DNA from: an uncultured Verrucomicrobiota bacterium | GTDB lineage: Bacteria; Verrucomicrobiota; Kiritimatiellia; RFP12; UBA1067 | Direction: 5' to 3' | Assembly: GCA_945613785.1 (NCBI GenBank) | Contig: CALZAJ010000043.1 | Location: forward strand, 1-10,202 | DNA length: 10,202 nucleotides | The notes under the pieces: model-generated | The model's database searches: none | Told to the model about the DNA's origin: nothing | What the model saw: only the letters and a program-made list of their open reading frames with translations | Made by a program: the position numbers and the translations under genes | Shown: positions 7,189-10,202 of the stretch, piece by piece | Position numbering within the stretch: position 1 is the stretch's first letter | Layout: every line of letters starts with the position of its first letter

Positions 7189-7775
7189 TGAAGACGTTTA
7201 ATGTTTCACTCGTTGGCGTCGGCGGTCAGGGAATCATCCTGACGGCTGACATGCTCGCCAAGGCCGCGGCACTCGCGGGTTACCAGGTCAAGAAGAGCGA
7301 AATCCACGGCATGTCCCAGCGCGGCGGTTCGGTGACGAGTCAGGTCCGCTTCGGCGATAACGTGGCCTCGCCCATCATCCAGGAGGGGACGAGCGATGTG
7401 CTCGTCGCCTTTGACCGACTTGAAGCGGTTCGTACGGCCCATGAGCTCGCGGAAGGCGGCAAGGCCGTCGTCGCGAACGTCGACCTTGTGCCCGTCACGG
7501 TGTCCTCCGGCCTTCAGCCGCCAGTCGCCGATCTGGCCGGTCGTCTCGCGGCCGCACTCCCGACCGCCACGGTCGTGGACGCGATGACCATCGCGCGCGA
7601 ACAGGTCGGCAACGAGCGCACCATGAACATGGTGCTCGCCGGCGCCCTGTCGAAGGTCCTTCCGCTGCCCGAGGAGTGCTGGCTTGAAGCCATGAAGCTG
7701 ATGCTGACTGGTGCCAAGGCCAAGCTGCTCCCTGCAAACGAAAAGGCCTTCGCCCTCGGTCGCGCAGCCGTCTGA
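7188..7775 (+). CDS. iorB: Indolepyruvate:ferredoxin oxidoreductase, beta subunit
   Basis: The gamma/beta-type partner of IorA (pyruvate-ferredoxin oxidoreductase gamma family), with 195 residues, normal length. VSLVGVGGQGIILTADMLAKAA at the N terminus is the signature glycine-rich loop, followed by KKSEIHGMSQRGGSVTSQVRFG, which packs at the cofactor interface in this family. The ATG lies inside the iorA stop (TAATG), with AGAGGA about 7 bp upstream, so equal translation of the two subunits is expected. The open frame extends back to 7143 within iorA, but the homology begins at 7188. It is the last gene of the operon. Confidence 0.95.
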   Translation: MKTFNVSLVGVGGQGIILTADMLAKAAALAGYQVKKSEIHGMSQRGGSVTSQVRFGDNVASPIIQEGTSDVLVAFDRLEAVRTAHELAEGGKAVVANVDLVPVTVSSGLQPPVADLAGRLAAALPTATVVDAMTIAREQVGNERTMNMVLAGALSKVLPLPEECWLEAMKLMLTGAKAKLLPANEKAFALGRAAV

Positions 7776-7798
7776 GCAAGACAAGCGGCATTCTTGCT
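7775..7798 (+). terminator. Weak hairpin after iorB
   Basis: AGCAAGA (7775-7781) and TCTTGCT (7792-7798) form a 7-bp stem with a 10-nt loop, beginning at the last base of the iorB stop codon. No T-run follows, so it may be an inefficient terminator or an mRNA 3'-end stabiliser for the operon. Confidence 0.35.
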
Positions 7799-7812
7799 GC
7801 GAGATTGAGCGG

Positions 7813-7842
7813 TTGACAACCTTCCGCTGAATATGATATCCT
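7813..7842 (+). promoter_or_regulatory. Promoter of the helix-turn-helix/aldolase gene
   Basis: A perfect -35 TTGACA (7813-7818) stands 18 bp before TATCCT (7837-7842), which is preceded by TG as in an extended -10. TATGAT at 7832-7837 looks better as a -10, but its 13-bp spacing is too short. Either choice puts transcription start within about 10 bases of ATG 7852, and no Shine-Dalgarno lies in between, so the mRNA is probably leaderless or nearly so. TATGATATCC (7832-7841) matches TATAATATCC at the hemA promoter in 9 of 10 bases. Confidence 0.55.
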
Positions 7843-7869
7843 TCCGTACCGATGAGTGCGGAAGGATAT
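7836..7869 (+). promoter_or_regulatory. Candidate operator: perfect 11-bp inverted repeat over -10 and start codon
   Basis: ATATCCTTCCG (7836-7846) and CGGAAGGATAT (7859-7869) are exact inverted copies separated by 12 bp, with the centre at ATG 7852. A protein bound here would block both the promoter and translation start. Related sequences continue into the gene: CGGAAGGAT at 7889-7897, CGGAAGGATA at 7938-7947, and an exact ATATCCTTCCG at 8435-8445. The obvious candidate ligand is the helix-turn-helix domain the gene itself encodes. As RNA it could instead form a hairpin. The repeat is seen directly; its function is inferred. Confidence 0.6.
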
Positions 7870-9087
7870 TTGTCTGTTGTGGAAGTTGCGGAAGGATGGG
7901 GCGTGTCAACGCGCCGCGTCCGGGATTTTTGTGCCAGCGGAAGGATACCTGGTGTCAAGGCGGAAGGGCGGAGTTGGTTGATTCCGGCAAACGTCCAAAA
8001 GCCAGCCGATGGTCGCACGGCGGCCGTGCGACAACAAGGTGTCTCGGCGAATCTTTCCGAAAATGAAGCTGAACAGTTGGAAGCTTCCGCTCAAAGAATT
8101 TCCAAAGGAGAGGAAAGAATGGATAAAAAGCGTAATTTGATGAATTACTGTCCCGACATCAAGGTCGTGGACGCGACGCTGCGTGATGGTGGACTCGTGA
8201 ACAACTTTGAGTTCTCGGATGAGTTTGTGCGCGCGCTTTATGCAGCAAATGTGGCTGCTGGCGTTGATTATATGGAATTTGGCTATCGCGCTTCGAAAAA
8301 TGCCTTCAATCCGAAGGAGTTCGGCAAGTGGAAATTCTGTGATGAGGAAGTTCTTCGTGATATCGTCGGCGAAAACAAGACGGGCATGAAGATTGCGATC
8401 ATGGCCGATGCGGGCCGTTGTGATTACAAGACGGATATCCTTCCGAAGAAGGATTCGGTCGTGGACATGATTCGTGTTGCGTGCTACGTCCATCAGATCC
8501 CGCTTGCGATTGACATGATCGAAGATGCGAAGGCGAAGGGGTACGAAGTGAGCTGCAATTTGATGGCGGTCTCCAAGGTCGCCGGTGACGAGCTCGATGC
8601 AGGTCTCCGCATGATTTCTGAGTCGTCAGCGGACATCCTTTATCTCGTTGATTCGTTCGGTAACTTCTATCCCGAGCAGATTGCCAACTATGCGCAGCGT
8701 TACGTGTCGGCGATGAATGGCAAGCAGGCGGGCTTCCACGGACACAACAACCAGCAGCTCGCGTTCGCGAATACGATCGAAGCTTGCCGCTGGGGCGTCA
8801 ACTATCTCGACGTGACCGTCAATGGCATGGGTCGCGGTGCGGGCAACTGCTACTCCGAGCAGCTTCTTTCGTTCCTTAAGAACCCGAAGTACAATGTGCT
8901 GCCGATTTTCGACCTCGTCGAGAAGTACATGCTCAAGATGAGGGCCGACGGACTTAAATGGGGTTACGACATCCCGTACCTCCTGACGGCAGTCATGAAT
9001 AGCCATCCGCGTAGCGCGATCAAGTTCGTGGCGGACGGCCGCACCGACTATGTGAAGTTCTCGCACGAGCTTACCGAAACAGAATAA
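7852..9087 (+). CDS. Helix-turn-helix domain fused to an HMGL-like (DRE-TIM) aldolase/lyase
   Basis: A 411-residue protein of two parts. Residues 6-45 (YLSVVEVAEGWGVSTRRVRD to SWLIP) match the excisionase/MerR-type helix-turn-helix pattern, with a short helix, turn and a basic wing. Residues 46-89 form a polar linker. From about residue 100 it is a TIM-barrel metalloenzyme of the HMG-CoA lyase / 4-hydroxy-2-oxovalerate aldolase group: VVDATLRDGG (metal and acid residues R111, D112), VDYMEFGYR, LVDSFGNFYPEQI and GFHGHNNQQLAFANT with the metal-binding pair H296/H298, then NGMGRGAGNCYSEQL. The family cleaves or forms C-C bonds next to a carbonyl using a divalent metal; the substrate is unknown. 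There is no stop or frameshift between the parts. A strong binding site before ATG 8119 would give the 322-residue enzyme alone, so the gene may make two products, or only the short one with the upstream region as a separate leader. No obvious link to the ior or hem genes. Confidence 0.8.
   Translation: MSAEGYLSVVEVAEGWGVSTRRVRDFCASGRIPGVKAEGRSWLIPANVQKPADGRTAAVRQQGVSANLSENEAEQLEASAQRISKGEERMDKKRNLMNYCPDIKVVDATLRDGGLVNNFEFSDEFVRALYAANVAAGVDYMEFGYRASKNAFNPKEFGKWKFCDEEVLRDIVGENKTGMKIAIMADAGRCDYKTDILPKKDSVVDMIRVACYVHQIPLAIDMIEDAKAKGYEVSCNLMAVSKVAGDELDAGLRMISESSADILYLVDSFGNFYPEQIANYAQRYVSAMNGKQAGFHGHNNQQLAFANTIEACRWGVNYLDVTVNGMGRGAGNCYSEQLLSFLKNPKYNVLPIFDLVEKYMLKMRADGLKWGYDIPYLLTAVMNSHPRSAIKFVADGRTDYVKFSHELTETE
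8104..8121 (+). promoter_or_regulatory. Internal ribosome binding site and second in-frame start of the aldolase
   Basis: AAAGGAG (8104-8110) stands 8 bp before ATG 8119, in the same frame as ATG 7852. It is the best Shine-Dalgarno in the window and lies exactly at the junction between linker and enzyme domain. Initiation here yields MDKKRNLMNYCPDIKVVDATL and on, a complete family-length aldolase of 322 residues. The SD is in the loop of a small TTTCC/GGAAA hairpin (8099-8116). Confidence 0.7.
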
Positions 9088-9096
9088 GCGAAATGC

Positions 9097-9102
9097 TATA
9101 AT
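9097..9102 (+). promoter_or_regulatory. -10 promoter element of hemA, giving a near-leaderless mRNA
   Basis: A consensus TATAAT ends 9 bp before ATG 9111, so transcription would start at about 9109, essentially at the start codon. No Shine-Dalgarno lies between the aldolase stop (9087) and ATG 9111. The -35 is weak (ACCGAA or TTACCG at a long distance, 9071-9078). Read-through from the aldolase gene, 23 bp upstream, is an alternative. Confidence 0.55.
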
Positions 9103-9110
9103 ATCCGCCG

Positions 9111-9995
9111 ATGGGACTGGTTTTCAGAGGTGTCGATTATCGGACGGCGGACGCCGTCGAGCGCGAGAGGGTCCGAGAGGAACTCTCTCGCGTCGTTTAT
9201 CCGCAGTGCGTGCGTCTTTTCACCTGCAATCGCAGCGAAATCTATTATTGGGATCCTCAGTCAGAGGACAGTGTCGCGGCGTTGGACCATCTTTTCCGGG
9301 TTGCATCGGGACTTGAGTCAATGGTGCTAGGCGAGTATCAGATTCTCGGACAGGTGAAGGAGGCCTATGCCGCGGCGCAAGCGGCGGGAACGGTCGGGAA
9401 GGCGCTTGACCGCATCTTTCGGGATGCGATCAGTTGTGCCAAGCAAGTGAAGACGGAGCTTGACCTCGGGGCCGTGCCGCCGTCCGTCTGCCGCGCAGGC
9501 CTGGAGCTGGTCGAGTCTCGGTTTGGCCTGGCGGGCAAGCGGGTTTTCGTCATCGGGAGCGGCAAGACAGGGACGCTGGCCGTCCGCATCACCGCGGAGA
9601 AGGGGGCCGCTAGAATTGCGGCTTGCAACCGCAGTCCCGAGCGTGCGCAGCATCTGGCGCGCGACTATGGTGCGACAATCGTCGATTATGCCGCTCGCTA
9701 TGACGCCATTGCCCAGAGCGACATCGTCGTTTCCGCCACGGCCTCTCCGCATATGGTTGTGGAGCGCGCACGGTTGTCGTCGATTGTGCCGAGCGTATTT
9801 CTGGATCTCGCGACGCCGCCCGATGTCGATCCGTCGGTCGGGACACTGCCGTCCGTCACCCTGATTACGCTTGAGACGATCGGGGAGAAGGCCAGTGGCG
9901 ATTGTAACGAACGTTCAGCCGTGATTGCGGCGGGGCGGTCAATCGTCTCCGCGCAGGTGGAAAAAACCGCTTCCTGGCTGCGCGAAATTGCGTGA
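9111..9995 (+). CDS. hemA: Glutamyl-tRNA reductase, compact form lacking the dimerisation domain
   Basis: It reduces glutamyl-tRNA(Glu) with NADPH to glutamate-1-semialdehyde, the substrate of HemL at the left of the window. Landmarks: FTCNRSEIYY with catalytic Cys39; HLFRVASGLESMVLGEYQILGQVK, the family signature; VFVIGSGKTGTLAVRI, the NADPH-binding glycine loop; CNRSPERAQHLA; and VFLDLATPPDVDP. It has only 294 residues against about 420. Two parts are reduced: the stretch between CNRSEIYY and HLFRVASGL is about 30 residues shorter than in E. coli, and the protein ends at SAQVEKTASWLREIA, where the C-terminal dimerisation domain (about 100 residues) should begin. The DNA after the stop at 9995 shows no continuation in any frame, so this is not a simple frameshift. 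The catalytic core is intact. ATG 9111 fits the family N terminus (FRGVDYRTA); no Shine-Dalgarno precedes it. Confidence 0.9.
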   Translation: MGLVFRGVDYRTADAVERERVREELSRVVYPQCVRLFTCNRSEIYYWDPQSEDSVAALDHLFRVASGLESMVLGEYQILGQVKEAYAAAQAAGTVGKALDRIFRDAISCAKQVKTELDLGAVPPSVCRAGLELVESRFGLAGKRVFVIGSGKTGTLAVRITAEKGAARIAACNRSPERAQHLARDYGATIVDYAARYDAIAQSDIVVSATASPHMVVERARLSSIVPSVFLDLATPPDVDPSVGTLPSVTLITLETIGEKASGDCNERSAVIAAGRSIVSAQVEKTASWLREIA

Positions 9996-10063
9996 GGGCC
10001 GCACGTAAGACCTCTTTGGTCGCACACCATAACCACGCCGCCAGACGCGTGACACTCTTGCAA

Positions 10064-10091
10064 GCCCCGCATTTCCTACGGAAGGCGGGGT
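10064..10091 (+). terminator. GC-rich hairpin downstream of hemA
   Basis: GCCCCGC (10064-10070) pairs with GCGGGGT (10085-10091), with a further inner TTCC/GGAA pairing around a TAC loop (10073-10083). It is strong but is followed by CTGTCCCC rather than a T-run. Its right arm is shared with the next hairpin, so the two cannot form together. Confidence 0.5.
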
Positions 10092-10124
10092 CTGTCCCCA
10101 GTTGACGAACGGGGACAGACCCCG
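10086..10124 (+). repeat. REP-like inverted pair of GGGGTCTGTCCCC
   Basis: GGGGTCTGTCCCC (10087-10099) and its exact reverse complement (10111-10123) are separated by 11 bases. Flanking C10086/G10124 also pair, and the spacer adds GTT/AAC around a GACG loop, leaving one bulged A. The result is a stem of about 17 bp. TTTCTTTT (10129-10136) follows shortly after, so it could act as a terminator of hemA on the + strand. The core is the same sequence found in single and tandem form in hemL, some 8.5 kb upstream. Confidence 0.8.
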
Positions 10125-10165
10125 ATGGTTTCTTTTAGAAGTGCCCTTGCAGTGTCGCTAAAAAA

Positions 10166-10194
10166 GGACACTTTGCGGACACTCCGCGGACACT
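10166..10194 (+). repeat. Three GGACACT repeats with 11-bp period
   Basis: GGACACT begins at 10166, 10177 and 10188; the last two are preceded by GC (GCGGACACT). The first copy also pairs with GTGTC at 10152-10156 across an A-run. The array reaches the window edge, so its full extent is unknown. No gene is visible from 9996 to 10202; the interval holds only the two hairpins and this array. Confidence 0.65.
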
Positions 10195-10202
10195 TCTTCT
10201 TT

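Noticed and set aside
8079..8088. Palindrome GGAAGCTTCC as an extra operator
   Set aside because: Ten bases only, in the linker coding region, and lacking the ATATC part of the other sites; too weak to call.
9996..10085. Continuation of hemA by a frameshift past the stop at 9995
   Set aside because: None of the three frames after the stop resembles the GluTR dimerisation domain, and all soon reach stops.

Overview
The window is about 10.2 kb of GC-rich DNA, with every gene on the + strand and very little spacing. It suggests a strictly anaerobic, amino-acid-using bacterium. The evidence is the oxygen-sensitive ferredoxin-dependent 2-oxoacid oxidoreductase (IorAB) and the C5 (glutamyl-tRNA) route to tetrapyrroles. 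I cannot place the organism firmly. The gene content and the GGGGTCTGTCCCC repeats would fit an uncultured gut or rumen lineage such as the Lentisphaerota/Kiritimatiellota side of the PVC group, but that is a low-confidence guess.

Layout. (1) 1-2199: the end of hemB, overlapping hemL; both make early tetrapyrrole intermediates. HemL carries a 29-residue insertion built from three tandem 21-bp repeats. (2) 2241-7775: an extended -10 promoter, then two different phenylacetate-CoA ligase paralogues, a double-ACT-domain protein, iorA and iorB. This is an arylacetate / arylpyruvate module. The ligases and IorAB meet at arylacetyl-CoA, so the set can link arylacetates (phenylacetate, indoleacetate) to arylpyruvates and hence to the aromatic amino acids, with the ACT protein as the likely amino-acid sensor. 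(3) 7776-9087: a gene joining an excisionase/MerR-like helix-turn-helix to an HMGL-like (4-hydroxy-2-oxovalerate aldolase type) metalloenzyme. A perfect 11-bp inverted repeat spans its promoter and start codon, and a second in-frame start with a strong ribosome binding site would yield the enzyme alone. (4) 9097-9995: a compact glutamyl-tRNA reductase (hemA) lacking the C-terminal dimerisation domain, apparently expressed from a promoter so close that the mRNA would be nearly leaderless. (5) 9996-10202: non-coding DNA with two overlapping hairpins, one made of the same GGGGTCTGTCCCC repeat found in hemL, and a three-copy GGACACT repeat with 11-bp period.

The hem genes flank the aromatic module: hemB-hemL to the left, hemA to the right. 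The most novel item is the helix-turn-helix/aldolase fusion with its own candidate operators, which looks like a possible self-regulating 'trigger enzyme'. The second is invasion of hemL by a REP-like repeat that also stands downstream of hemA.
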